The position numbers and the translations under genes were made by a program. The notes below the pieces were generated by a model. That model saw only the letters and a list, made by a program, of their open reading frames with translations, had not been told where the DNA came from and searched no databases. From positions 35,948 through 99,947 of the forward strand of contig CBFHOK010000004.1 of the NCBI GenBank assembly GCA_965657575.1: a DNA stretch of 64,000 nt, given 5' to 3'. This document shows, piece by piece, positions 49,348 to 59,100 of the stretch. The stretch is from CAJXVY01 sp965657575 (GTDB lineage: Bacteria; Actinomycetota; Actinomycetes; Actinomycetales; Microbacteriaceae). Within the stretch, counting starts at the first letter, position 1; each line of letters begins with the position of its first letter.

Positions 49348-50383
49348 TTACCCAGTCATAGTTGGCAGGGCGCTTCTAGATGAGGTGCATAAGCACCTGC
49401 CGGGGGTAAAAAAGGTTTTGGTGGTTCACCCACAGGCTTTGACGACTTCTGCTGAGCAGCTAAAGGAAAACCTTGATGGTTATAACTTCGAGGTATTGCT
49501 TGCTGGGATACCCGACGGAGACGACAGCAAGAGAGTTGAGGTGGCAAGCTTTGCCTGGCAGATCATGGGGCAGGCCGATTTCAACAGAAACGATGCTGTT
49601 ATCGGGCTTGGCGGGGGAGCGACTACCGACATGGCAGGTTTTATTGCTAGCACCTGGCTCAGAGGTGTTCGCTACATAGCTATTCCAACGACGCTTCTGG
49701 CAATGGTAGATGCAGCTATTGGCGGAAAAACGGGTCTCAACACTTCCGAGGGCAAAAACCTAGTGGGAACCTTTTACCTTCCATCTGCGGTAATTGCCGA
49801 TATTGACACCCTGCAAACGCTTCCGAAGCACGATCTCACCGCTGGTTTCGCAGAAGTGGTCAAATACGGGTTCGTTTATCAACCAGAAATCTTGGATGTG
49901 ATTGAAGAAAACCTTGAGACGATTACCAACCCCGAAAGTGAACTTCTGGAGGAGTTGATAAACAAGTCAATTGCAATCAAGCGCAAAGTCACTGAGAGTG
50001 ATTTCAAAGAATCCGGTGAGCGAGAGTTTTTGAACTACGGTCACACCCTTGGCCACGCAATCGAAAACGTTGAAAGGTATCAGTGGCGACACGGTGCTGC
50101 CATATCAATTGGAATGGTGTTCGCTGCTGAGCTTTCATTGGCCAAGGGAAACCTTAGCGAGCAGCAGGTTGACCGGCACCGTCAGATACTTTCCTCGCTC
50201 GGGCTACCAATTAGTTATCGAGGTGACCGTTGGCCACAGCTATTCGATGCTCTTAAAAAAGACAAAAAGGTGCGTGGGGGGATTATCAGGTTTGTAACAC
50301 TGAAAGACTTCGGTAAGCCAGAGATTACCTCTTCGCTCACCGAAGAGGAGCTTTTTGCCACCTATCAGTCAATAATTGACTAG
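49340..50383 (+). CDS. aroB: 3-dehydroquinate synthase
   Basis: 347 residues; NAD- and metal-dependent cyclisation of DAHP. NAD-binding AVIGLGGGATTDMAGFIAS (about 88), TTLLAMVDAAIGGKTGLN (about 120), metal-binding NYGHTLGHAIEN (about 233). Start ATG 49340 with AGGAGAAAAG as Shine-Dalgarno within aroK. The stop TAG also opens the proposed aroQ -10. Confidence 0.96.
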   Translation: MHDYPVIVGRALLDEVHKHLPGVKKVLVVHPQALTTSAEQLKENLDGYNFEVLLAGIPDGDDSKRVEVASFAWQIMGQADFNRNDAVIGLGGGATTDMAGFIASTWLRGVRYIAIPTTLLAMVDAAIGGKTGLNTSEGKNLVGTFYLPSAVIADIDTLQTLPKHDLTAGFAEVVKYGFVYQPEILDVIEENLETITNPESELLEELINKSIAIKRKVTESDFKESGEREFLNYGHTLGHAIENVERYQWRHGAAISIGMVFAAELSLAKGNLSEQQVDRHRQILSSLGLPISYRGDRWPQLFDALKKDKKVRGGIIRFVTLKDFGKPEITSSLTEEELFATYQSIID

Positions 50384-50386
50384 CCT
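50381..50386 (+). promoter_or_regulatory. Putative leaderless -10 of aroQ containing the aroB stop codon
   Basis: TAGCCT starts with the TAG stop of aroB and is followed by 6 nt (TATCCC) and ATG 50393. No Shine-Dalgarno. A TTGCCA lies 20 bp upstream, too far for an ideal -35. Confidence 0.42.
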
Positions 50387-50392
50387 TATCCC

Positions 50393-50827
50393 ATGCAGAT
50401 TTTGATACTCAATGGGCCCAACCTAAACATGTTGGGCGTTAGAGAGCCTGAGATCTATGGCCATGAGTCGCTGGAAGATATTAATCAATGGCTGCTGAGC
50501 GAATCCAAGACTGATTTTGAATGGGTTCAATCAAACTCTGAAGCGGTATTGATTGATGAGATTCAGAGGGCTCAGGTCAGCGGGATGGATGTGGTGATAA
50601 ACCCCGGAGCATTTACCCATTACAGCTACGGTCTAAGGGATGCGTTGGCGTCGCTAACCGCATCGGGGCAGATTGCGATTGAGTGTCACCTGAGTAACCC
50701 TGCTTCTAGGGAAAGTTTCAGGCAAAACAGTGTGGTCGCTCCTGCGGTCACCGGGACGATAGCTGGTTTTGGTAAGAATGTTTATCTGCATGCAATTGCA
50801 GAGATTAAATCAAGAAGAGGCGAGTAA
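50393..50827 (+). CDS. aroQ: 3-dehydroquinate dehydratase, type II
   Basis: 144-residue dodecameric type II enzyme. ILNGPNLNMLGVREPEIYG (about 4) carries the catalytic Arg and Tyr; VINPGAFTHYSYGLRDAL (about 65); ECHLSNPASRE with catalytic His (about 98). It completes the aro cluster (aroE, C, K, B, Q present; aroG and aroA not in the window). Confidence 0.95.
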   Translation: MQILILNGPNLNMLGVREPEIYGHESLEDINQWLLSESKTDFEWVQSNSEAVLIDEIQRAQVSGMDVVINPGAFTHYSYGLRDALASLTASGQIAIECHLSNPASRESFRQNSVVAPAVTGTIAGFGKNVYLHAIAEIKSRRGE

Positions 50828-51391
50828 TTGGCAACAAGCAATGACATAAAAAACGGAACCGTAATTTCCATGGATGGGCAGCTGTGGATGGTGGTTGAGT
50901 TCCAGCACGTGAAGCCCGGTAAAGGTGGGGCGTTCGTTCGAACAAAAATCAAAAACGTGGTCAACGGCAAAGTGATTGATAAGACATTTAATGCTGGGGT
51001 GAAGATTGACGTGGCCAATGTGGACAGAGCGGAAATGCAATATCTCTACAACGACGGCGAAGGTTTTGTATTTATGGACACCAAGACTTACGACCAAGTG
51101 ACGGTCTCTGAAAAGGTTGTCGGGGACGCCTCTGATTACATTCTCGAAAATCAGATGATTACCGTTGCAACCCATGATGGTGACCCTTTGTATATAGAAA
51201 TGCCACCATCGGTAATCTTGGAGGTCACCTTCACCGAGCCTGGCTTGCAGGGAGATCGTTCAAGCGGAGGCACAAAGCCAGCAACACTTGAGACAGGTGC
51301 AAACATTCAGGTGCCTCTGTTTTTGGAACAGGGCACCAAGGTCAAAGTTGACACAAGAACAGGTGAATACCTGGGTCGGGTATCTGAATAG
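50828..51391 (+). CDS. efp: Elongation factor P
   Basis: 187 residues, three beta-barrel KOW/OB domains; relieves ribosome stalling at polyproline. The tip loop reads KPGKGGAFVR, so the tip residue is Lys, as in other actinobacterial EF-Ps that act without beta-lysylation; no epmA/epmB is present here. C-terminal EFP signature VDTRTGEYLGRV. TTG start directly after aroQ; efp-nusB-pyrR is a conserved actinobacterial order. Confidence 0.96.
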   Translation: MATSNDIKNGTVISMDGQLWMVVEFQHVKPGKGGAFVRTKIKNVVNGKVIDKTFNAGVKIDVANVDRAEMQYLYNDGEGFVFMDTKTYDQVTVSEKVVGDASDYILENQMITVATHDGDPLYIEMPPSVILEVTFTEPGLQGDRSSGGTKPATLETGANIQVPLFLEQGTKVKVDTRTGEYLGRVSE

Positions 51392-51811
51392 GTGAGCGCC
51401 AGAACAAAGGCTCGCAAACGAGCTGTTGATGCTCTGTTTGCAGGCAACCTCCGTAACAGAAACGCTGAGGATCTTCTGGAAGAGACTTTGCGCCAAAATG
51501 CGGACAAACAAAATCAGGCGGAAATTTTCGATTATGCGCGGTCTTTGGTGACAGGCTTTAGCGAGCATCAATCCGCGATTGATTCAAAAATTGAACTAAA
51601 TTCCGATGGCTGGAGACTTGATCGAATGTCCAACTTGGATTTATCGATTCTCCGTGTCGCTTGCTTTGAAATTTTATATAACGACGAGATCCCAGACGCA
51701 GTTGCGATATCTGAGGCTAAAAATTTGGCAGAGGAGTATTCGACCGAGGATTCGGCCAAATTTATTTCGGGAATTCTTCATTCTGTATCCAAATCTAAAG
51801 AAGTGATTTGA
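51392..51811 (+). CDS. nusB: Transcription antitermination factor NusB
   Basis: 139 residues, all-helical. The N-terminal RTKARKRAVDALFAGNLRNR (Arg-rich RNA/S10-binding helix) and C-terminal AISEAKNLAEEYSTEDSAKF with VNGIL-type FISGILHSV are family hallmarks. Acts in rRNA antitermination with NusE/S10. GTG start adjacent to the efp stop. Confidence 0.95.
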   Translation: MSARTKARKRAVDALFAGNLRNRNAEDLLEETLRQNADKQNQAEIFDYARSLVTGFSEHQSAIDSKIELNSDGWRLDRMSNLDLSILRVACFEILYNDEIPDAVAISEAKNLAEEYSTEDSAKFISGILHSVSKSKEVI

Positions 51812-51833
51812 TAAGCTGTTGCAAACCTTTAAA

Positions 51834-51851
51834 TTCGTCCCGTGAGGCGAA
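51834..51851 (+). promoter_or_regulatory. PyrR-binding RNA hairpin upstream of pyrR
   Basis: TTCG-T-CC-CGTGA-GG-CGAA folds into a stem with one bulged U. The 14-mer at 51836-51849 matches the PyrR consensus ARUCCNGNGAGGYU at every position except the first and last. It ends 1 nt before the AAGGAGAG Shine-Dalgarno of pyrR, so PyrR binding (UMP-stimulated in known systems) would block translation rather than act by attenuation. Confidence 0.8.
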
Positions 51852-51863
51852 GAAGGAGAGAAA

Positions 51864-52376
51864 GTGAAGACAGTTCTGTCTGAAAGCGATATTGCGCGAA
51901 CAATTAGGCGCATGGCTCATGAGATTCTTGAAAGAAACTCTGAGCCTTTTTTATTACTCGGGATTCCGACCCGGGGAGTCTCGATAGCGAATCTCATTCA
52001 TCAAAACCTTGAATCAATCTCCCCTGGCTTCTCACAATTGGGGCAGCTGGACATCGGTCTTTACAGAGACGATTTAGATAAGCGCCCCGCTAAAGCAATT
52101 GCCGAGACTTTCATCCCGGGCAGTGTTGATGACAAGCAAATAGTGCTTGTTGATGACGTTTTATTTTCAGGTCGGACGATTCGGGCGGCCTTAGATGCCT
52201 TATCAAGTTTCGGAAGGCCCGCTGGGGTTCAACTAGCTGTCTTGATAGACAGAGGCCACAGGCAGTTGCCAATCCGGGCTGATTTTGTTGGGAAGAATAT
52301 ACCAACATCGCTTACGGAAAAGGTCAGCGTGAAGATCCAAGATGTTGATGGCGAAAACACGGTGGTGATCGATTGA
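51864..52376 (+). CDS. pyrR: Bifunctional pyr operon regulator/uracil phosphoribosyltransferase
   Basis: 170 residues. PRPP-binding loop IVLVDDVLFSGRTIRAALDAL (VDDVLFSGRT, about 93), LLGIPTRGVSIA (about 34) and the C-terminal VDR-rich IDRGHRQLPIRADFVGKN. RNA-binding repressor of the pyr genes with weak UPRTase activity. GTG start behind AAGGAGAG and the PyrR hairpin. Overlaps pyrB by 4 nt. Confidence 0.96.
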   Translation: MKTVLSESDIARTIRRMAHEILERNSEPFLLLGIPTRGVSIANLIHQNLESISPGFSQLGQLDIGLYRDDLDKRPAKAIAETFIPGSVDDKQIVLVDDVLFSGRTIRAALDALSSFGRPAGVQLAVLIDRGHRQLPIRADFVGKNIPTSLTEKVSVKIQDVDGENTVVID

Positions 52377-53293
52377 AGCATCTACTCTCGACTAAACAAC
52401 TCAATCGCGAGCAGGCCATCGAGCTACTGGATGAGTCACAACAGATTTCAAAATTAAACGAGGAGTCCACTCGAAAGTTTCCTACTCTCCAGGGGAAAAC
52501 CGTAGTCACGCTTTTTTTTGAGAATTCGACTCGAACTAGGATCAGTTTCGAGCTTGCCGCTAAACGACTCAGTGCCGATGTTATTAATTTCTCAGCCGAA
52601 TCAAGTGCTATCAGCAAAGGTGAAAACCTAAAGGACACAGCCCAAACCCTTGAGGCACTTGGTGCTGATGCACTCATAATGAGACACCCCGCAAGCGGTG
52701 CGGCACACACACTTGCTGACAACCAGTGGACAACGGCAAGTGTTGTAAATGCGGGTGATGGAACCAACCAGCACCCAACTCAGGCGCTGTTAGACGCACT
52801 CACCATGCGACAGGGATTTGGACTGCCAACTGGTGCGGGACTCGATGGCAAGAGAGTGCTGATAGTTGGCGATATTGTCCACAGCAGAGTTGCCAGGTCT
52901 AACCTCGACTTGCTTGTCACTTTGGGTGCAGAAGTAGATTTTGCTGGGCCCGGAAGCTTCGCACCAGGGTCACAATTTGCCAATTTAGACGAAGCGCTTG
53001 AAACAAAACCAGATGCAGTAATGATGCTAAGGGTGCAAAAAGAACGGATGAATCAACCATTGATTCCCTCTGACAAAGAGTATTCCAAACTATGGGGATT
53101 GAGCGAAGCTCGTGTGACTTCGATTCCAGAAGCGCTGATTTTGCATCCGGGGCCAATGAACCGTGGTCTTGAAATATCTTCCTTCGCGGCCGAAAGCTCA
53201 AACAGCATGGTGTTGAAGCAGGTAAAGAATGGTTTGGCGGTAAGGATGGCAGTTTTGTCCAAGGTATTGGGAGGTAGAAGTGCGACTGTCTAA
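52373..53293 (+). CDS. pyrB: Aspartate carbamoyltransferase catalytic subunit
   Basis: 306 residues. Carbamoyl-phosphate site FFENSTRTRISFELAAKRL (about 45-63), loop SSAISKGENLKD (about 76), HPTQALLDALTM (about 133), and aspartate site HPGPMNRG (about 261). No pyrI regulatory subunit nearby. TTG start in a TTGA overlap with pyrR. Confidence 0.97.
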   Translation: MKHLLSTKQLNREQAIELLDESQQISKLNEESTRKFPTLQGKTVVTLFFENSTRTRISFELAAKRLSADVINFSAESSAISKGENLKDTAQTLEALGADALIMRHPASGAAHTLADNQWTTASVVNAGDGTNQHPTQALLDALTMRQGFGLPTGAGLDGKRVLIVGDIVHSRVARSNLDLLVTLGAEVDFAGPGSFAPGSQFANLDEALETKPDAVMMLRVQKERMNQPLIPSDKEYSKLWGLSEARVTSIPEALILHPGPMNRGLEISSFAAESSNSMVLKQVKNGLAVRMAVLSKVLGGRSATV

Positions 53294-54545
53294 CTTGACA
53301 CTGGCCGATGGAGAGAAAGTCGATTTGACAATCTCTGGCGGGGTTATCCAAGCCATTGAAAAGGCATCGAGTGCTGGGGATGTTGACATGGAGGGACTGA
53401 TTGCGCTTCCAGGGTTCGTGGATTTGCACACTCACCTTCGCGAGCCTGGTTTTGAATCTAGCGAGACGGTTTTGACTGGCTCCAAAGCGGCTGCAAGCGG
53501 CGGATACACGGCTGTTTTTGCCATGGCCAACACGCAGCCAGTTGCTGATAATGCGGGCGTTGTCACCCAAGTTTACGAACTTGGACAGAAGGCAGGTCTA
53601 GTTGAGGTCAGACCAATTGGTTCAGTGACCAAGGGCTTAGAGGGTAAGGAGCTTTCGGCTTTGGGAAGTATGGTCAACTCAAAGGCGAAGGTGAAGATTT
53701 TTAGTGACGATGGACACTGTGTCTCTGATGCGGCACTAATGAAAACAGCGATGGAGTATCTAAAGGCGCTAGGGGGAGTGATTGCCCAGCATGCACAAGA
53801 GCCGACATTGACTGTTGGATCGCAGATCAACGAGGGTGAGATTTCAAAGATAACTGGATTGAAAGGTTGGCCCTCAAGTGCCGAGGAATCAATCATTCTT
53901 AGGGATGCGCTGCTGAGCGAGCAAACCGGATGCCCCCTTCATGTTTGCCACGTGACCAGCAAGCTTGGAGTTGAACTCATACGCTGGGCGAAACAAAGAG
54001 GCTTTCCGGTGACCGCTGAGGTGACCCCCCATCATCTTCTGCTGACGGAACTGATGGCGTCGAATTACGACACAAGATATAAAGTCAACCCGCCACTAAG
54101 GACGCTTGAAGACACCGAAGCCCTAATAGAGGGCCTAATTGATGGAACGATTGATGTGATCGGAACCGATCATGCTCCGCACGCTTCGGATATGAAAGAT
54201 AAAGAGTGGGAATCGGCTGCATTTGGTATGACCGGGTTGGAGCAGGCCTACCAGGTTGCACACAAAGTCTTGGTTGAATCAGGTCAGAGCAACTGGGTGC
54301 GCCTGGTGGAGGTGCTGAGCAGCACTGCCGCTCGAATTGGGGGCCTTGAGAATCATGGAAAAGTTGAGGTTGGATCGGAAGCTAACCTAGCAATCGTTGA
54401 CCCCAAAAAATCACTTACCGTTGAGGGCAACAGGTATTCGAAGTCGTCAAATAACCCGTATGTTGGCATGGAGTTCAGTTCAAGTGTTGCGCATACCGTT
54501 TTCAAGGGTGAATTTAGCTATAGAAACTATGAGGTGGTTGGATGA
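53280..54545 (+). CDS. pyrC: Dihydroorotase
   Basis: 421-residue class I dihydroorotase. Zinc ligands and active site: VDLHTHLREPGFE (about 47), KIFSDDGHCV (about 140; position of the bridging Asp/Lys in class I enzymes), HAQEP, HVCHVTSK and IGTDHAPH (about 295). GTG start with GGGAGGT inside the end of pyrB. Overlaps the next gene by 4 nt. Confidence 0.96.
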   Translation: MRLSNLTLADGEKVDLTISGGVIQAIEKASSAGDVDMEGLIALPGFVDLHTHLREPGFESSETVLTGSKAAASGGYTAVFAMANTQPVADNAGVVTQVYELGQKAGLVEVRPIGSVTKGLEGKELSALGSMVNSKAKVKIFSDDGHCVSDAALMKTAMEYLKALGGVIAQHAQEPTLTVGSQINEGEISKITGLKGWPSSAEESIILRDALLSEQTGCPLHVCHVTSKLGVELIRWAKQRGFPVTAEVTPHHLLLTELMASNYDTRYKVNPPLRTLEDTEALIEGLIDGTIDVIGTDHAPHASDMKDKEWESAAFGMTGLEQAYQVAHKVLVESGQSNWVRLVEVLSSTAARIGGLENHGKVEVGSEANLAIVDPKKSLTVEGNRYSKSSNNPYVGMEFSSSVAHTVFKGEFSYRNYEVVG

Positions 54546-55006
54546 CTAGGGAACTTATTGGCTTTGTAATGGTTTCTCTTGTTCTGGTGATTGCGGTGCT
54601 TGTTGGAATTGGCTACAGAAACAAGAGACTCAAAGAATCCTCGCAAATAGCACCCCTCATAAGCCCAAGTGGTTGCGAGGGGATCGACTGTCTCTACGTC
54701 TCAACTGTCTTTATGGAAAACCCTCTCAAACGACTCTTAGCCCACGGAATGGGCCCGAGAGGCAAAGCCAACGTTGGCTTCAAAGATGAAGGGGTCTCGG
54801 TTTGCAGAAGGGGTGAGGCAGATTTTCTGATTCCCAAAACGTCAATAATCGGTGTTGGCAAGTCAACTGCAACAATTGACAGGGCTGTCGAGCCCGGAGG
54901 GCTAACCAGCATTATTTGGATGCACGACGGTCACGAACTGGTCACCAATTTGAGGTTCCAAAATAAACAGGAGAGGGAAATGTTCGAAAAAGAGGTCGCA
55001 GCTTGA
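54542..55006 (+). CDS. Conserved membrane protein of the actinobacterial pyr operon
   Basis: 154 residues: one N-terminal transmembrane helix (about 5-22), a basic stretch, then a beta-rich soluble domain with EGIDCLYVSTVF, RLLAHGMGPRGKANVGF, and LRFQNKQEREMFEKEVA. It is encoded between pyrC and carA and overlaps both by 4 nt, as in M. tuberculosis (Rv1382) and others. No enzyme motif seen; function unknown, possibly a membrane-linked partner for the pyr enzymes. Confidence 0.8.
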   Translation: MTRELIGFVMVSLVLVIAVLVGIGYRNKRLKESSQIAPLISPSGCEGIDCLYVSTVFMENPLKRLLAHGMGPRGKANVGFKDEGVSVCRRGEADFLIPKTSIIGVGKSTATIDRAVEPGGLTSIIWMHDGHELVTNLRFQNKQEREMFEKEVAA

Positions 55007-56130
55007 AAGCATTCTTAGTTCTCGAAAACGGACAGTTCTTTGAAGGAGAAATGTTTGGGGCCGTTGACTCAACCCTTGGTGAGGTTGTCTTTGCAACCGG
55101 CATGACTGGCTACCAGGAAACCCTTACCGACCCAAGCTATGCCGGCCAAATCGTCGTTCAAACTGCCCCTCACATCGGCAATACCGGTATGAACGATAAG
55201 GACATGGAGTCGGCCAAGAACTGGGTTGCTGGCTATGTGGTGCGCGAATACACTCCGATTCCAAGTAACTTCCGCTCGGAACGAACCCTGGCTGATGACC
55301 TGAAAAAAGATGGCATAGTCGCAATCGAAGGTGTTGACACCAGAGCACTTACCATCGCAATTAGGGACGCCGGAGCAATGCGAGGCGGAATCTTTCCAGC
55401 AGAGGGCTTGAGCGCACCAACTGAGGAAATGACAAAGGCTATTAAATCCAGCGCCGAAATGAAGGGTCTGTCTCTTTCCTCGCAGGTGACCACCGATAAG
55501 ACATACGTACTGGCGCCGTTGACTGAAAAGGTTGCCCGACTTGCTGTTTTGGACCTGGGAGTCAAAAAAGCCACGTTGGATCATCTGCGTGAGCGCGGTT
55601 TAGAACTAGTGGTTATGCCAAGTGATTCTTCCTCTGAGGACATTCGAAATCAGAACGTCGACGCTCTGTTTTATTCAAATGGGCCAGGTGACCCAGAAGC
55701 CAGCGAGCAGCAGGTTATGACATTGCAAGAACTACTGAAAGACGGCCTACCGTTTTTTGGAATTTGCTTCGGAAACCAACTGCTTGGAAGAGCTCTGGGC
55801 TTTGAGACCTACAAGCTCCAATTTGGTCACCGAGGAATCAACCAGCCAGTTTTCAACAAGGAAAGTGGGAGAGTTGAAGTAACAGCTCATAATCATGGTT
55901 TCGCGGTGAAACTAGAGGAGGATCAAGCCGATTCACCTGCTGGTTTCGGCAAAGTAAGCGTTAGACACCGGAGCCTCAACGATGGGGTCGTTGAAGGCTT
56001 GAAATGTGAAGAGATTGATGCGTTCAGCGTTCAGTACCACCCCGAGGCTGCCGCCGGCCCGCACGACAGCCACTACCTGTTTGACGAATTCATAGAGATG
56101 ATTGGAAACAACCTTGCCAAAAAGAACTGA
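55003..56130 (+). CDS. carA: Carbamoyl-phosphate synthase small subunit
   Basis: 375 residues. N-terminal domain LENGQFFEGEMFGA (about 5), class I glutaminase domain with nucleophile Cys in FGICFGNQLLGRAL (about 248), FGHRGINQPV, and the catalytic His-x-Glu in VQYHPEAAAGPHDS (about 343). TTG start overlapping the previous stop (TTGA). Overlaps carB by about 17 nt. Confidence 0.97.
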   Translation: MKAFLVLENGQFFEGEMFGAVDSTLGEVVFATGMTGYQETLTDPSYAGQIVVQTAPHIGNTGMNDKDMESAKNWVAGYVVREYTPIPSNFRSERTLADDLKKDGIVAIEGVDTRALTIAIRDAGAMRGGIFPAEGLSAPTEEMTKAIKSSAEMKGLSLSSQVTTDKTYVLAPLTEKVARLAVLDLGVKKATLDHLRERGLELVVMPSDSSSEDIRNQNVDALFYSNGPGDPEASEQQVMTLQELLKDGLPFFGICFGNQLLGRALGFETYKLQFGHRGINQPVFNKESGRVEVTAHNHGFAVKLEEDQADSPAGFGKVSVRHRSLNDGVVEGLKCEEIDAFSVQYHPEAAAGPHDSHYLFDEFIEMIGNNLAKKN

Positions 56131-59100
56131 TATCAATTCCGTACTGGTTATCGGATCTGGGCCAATCGTGATTGGCCAGGCTGCCGAGTTCGACTATTCA
56201 GGCACGCAGGCATGCAGGGTTTTGAGGGAAGAGGGGATAAGGGTAATCCTGATCAACTCAAACCCCGCAACAATCATGACCGATCCCGGATTTGCAGACG
56301 CAACATATGTTGAACCGATAACCCCGGAAGTAATTGAAAAAATCATCCAGAAAGAAAAGCCGGATGCGATTCTGCCAACTCTTGGTGGGCAAACTGCTCT
56401 GAATGCTGCCATGGAAATCCACGACCAGGGCATTTTGGAAAAATACGGCGTTGAGCTCATTGGCGCAAATGTTGACGCCATTAGAGCCGGTGAAGACCGC
56501 CAGACCTTCAAGGACCTGGTTCTCAAACTTGGCGGAGACGTTGCCAGAAGCGCAATAGCCCACACCATGCCGGAAGCGCTAGAAACAGCCGAGGAATTTG
56601 GTTATCCGCTGGTGGTTAGGCCAAGTTTCACCATGGGCGGTCTTGGAAGCGGAATAGCTTTCAACGAGGCTGACCTATATCGAATTGCTGGTGGTGGATT
56701 GGATGCATCCCCGACCAACGAGGTGCTATTAGAAGAATCAATTCTTGGGTGGAAAGAGTATGAGCTTGAAATGATGCGGGACAAAAACGACAACGTTGTT
56801 GTTGTTTGCTCGATTGAAAACGTCGATCCAGTCGGTGTTCACACCGGTGACTCAATCACGGTTGCTCCAGCTTTGACCCTTACCGATCGTGAGTATCAGA
56901 ACCTTAGGAATCTATCCATTGCAGTGATTAGAGAGGTAGGGGTCGATACCGGAGGCTGCAATATTCAGTTTGCGGTGGATCCTGAGACGGGTAGGGTCAT
57001 AATCATTGAGATGAACCCACGGGTTTCCAGATCATCAGCACTAGCCTCCAAGGCAACTGGATTTCCTATTGCCAAGATTGCTGCCAAATTGGCCATTGGC
57101 TATACCCTTGATGAGATTGAAAATGACATCACCAAGGTAACTCCCGCCAGCTTTGAGCCAACCCTGGATTATGTTGTTGTAAAAGCTCCACGATTTGCGT
57201 TTGAGAAATTCCCTGCGGCAGATGCAACCCTGACCACCACCATGAAAAGTGTTGGTGAGGCGATGGCCATCGGCAGAACCTTTGGACAGGCACTTCAGAA
57301 GGCCCTTAGGTCTTTGGAAAAAAAGGGAAGCGAATTCAGCTTCGTTCCCGGGAATGAAAATCTGCAACAGCTTTTGTCAAAAATTTCAACCCCAACAGAG
57401 GCTCGTATCAACCAGGTGCAGCAGGCGATTCTGCTTGGAGCCGACATAGAGACAATCTATGAACTGACAAAAATTGACAGGTGGTTTTTGCATCAAATCA
57501 AAAACTTAGTCGATCAAGCCAAACTGTTTGCCGATTCGGAAATCACCGAAGACAGCGTCAAAAAATCCAAAAAACACGGATTTAGCGATAAGCAACTTGC
57601 GGAAATCAAGTCGCTTACAGAACAAGAGATCAGAGATTTCAGATATTCCAACAACATAAGGCCCGTTTATAAGACGGTTGATACGTGTGCTGGGGAGTTT
57701 CCAGCACTGACGCCATATCACTATTCCAGCTACGAGTCGGTCACCGAAGTTGCACCGAGCGACCGTAAGAAAGTGCTCATAATCGGAAGTGGGCCCAACC
57801 GAATAGGTCAGGGAATTGAATTCGACTACAGCTGCGTTCACTCCAGTTTTACCCTCAGTGATGCCGGCTACGAGACGATTATGGTCAACTGCAATCCAGA
57901 GACAGTCTCCACCGACTACGACACAAGTGACCGTTTGTACTTCGAACCATTGACTCTTGAAGATGTCTTAGAGGTTATCCACGCCGAATCTCAGTCGGGG
58001 GAATTCATGGGCGCAATCGTGCAACTGGGCGGACAGACGGCACTTGGATTAGCTCAGGGTCTTGCCGCTAATGGTGTTCCAATTCTTGGTACCTCACCAG
58101 ACCAAATAGACGCTGCCGAAGAGCGCGGCAAATTTAGCGAAATACTCCGCCAAGCCGACCTAAAGGCTCCTGATAACGATATTGCCTTTGATAATGCTGG
58201 GGCCTATGAGGTTGCCAAGCGGATCGGTTTTCCGGTGTTGGTAAGGCCATCTTTTGTGCTTGGTGGTCGAGGTATGGAGATTATCTACGACGAACAGGGG
58301 ATGACCTCTTACTTCGAGAGAAACAAAGACAACGTTCTAATCGACAAGGAGCATCCGCTACTGGTGGATCGCTTTTTGGATGATGCAATTGAGATAGATG
58401 TGGATGCTTTATACGACGGTGAGCAGTTGTTCATCGGTGGCATTATGGAACACATCGAAGAAGCGGGAATCCACTCCGGGGACTCTTCCTGCACACTTCC
58501 ACCGGTCACTCTCAGTGACTCTGTTGTCGCTGAGGTGAGAAAGGCAACTGAGAGCATTGCAAGTGCCATTGGGGTAAGAGGACTTATTAATATCCAATTT
58601 GCACTCAGCGCTGGAGGATTGTTTGTGTTGGAGGCAAACCCAAGGGCTTCAAGAACTGTTCCTTTTGTTTCAAAGGCCCTGGGTATTACTTTGGCTAAGG
58701 CAGCGAGCTTGATCATGGTCGGAATGAAGATAGAAGACCTGATACGGGATGGGCACCTTCCTGCCAAAGATGGAAGCCATGCTGCTGATTCGCCAATCAG
58801 CGTCAAAGAGGCAGTTCTTCCCTTCAGGAGATTCACCACCCCCGATGGCAAGTTTGTCGACAGCTTGTTGGGACCAGAAATGCGATCTACCGGAGAGGTT
58901 ATGGGGATTGCTCAAGATTTCCCTACCGCCTTTGCTAAATCGCAGGTGGCAGCTGGAGTCAAACTTCCCAAAGAGGGTCGAGTGTTTGTGTCTGTAAGCG
59001 ATAGAGACAAACATCAAATAGTTTTGCCAGTTCGCAGATTGTGGCAGATGGGATTTGAGATTTTAGCAACCTCTGGCACTGCAAAGATTCTTGGTCGACA

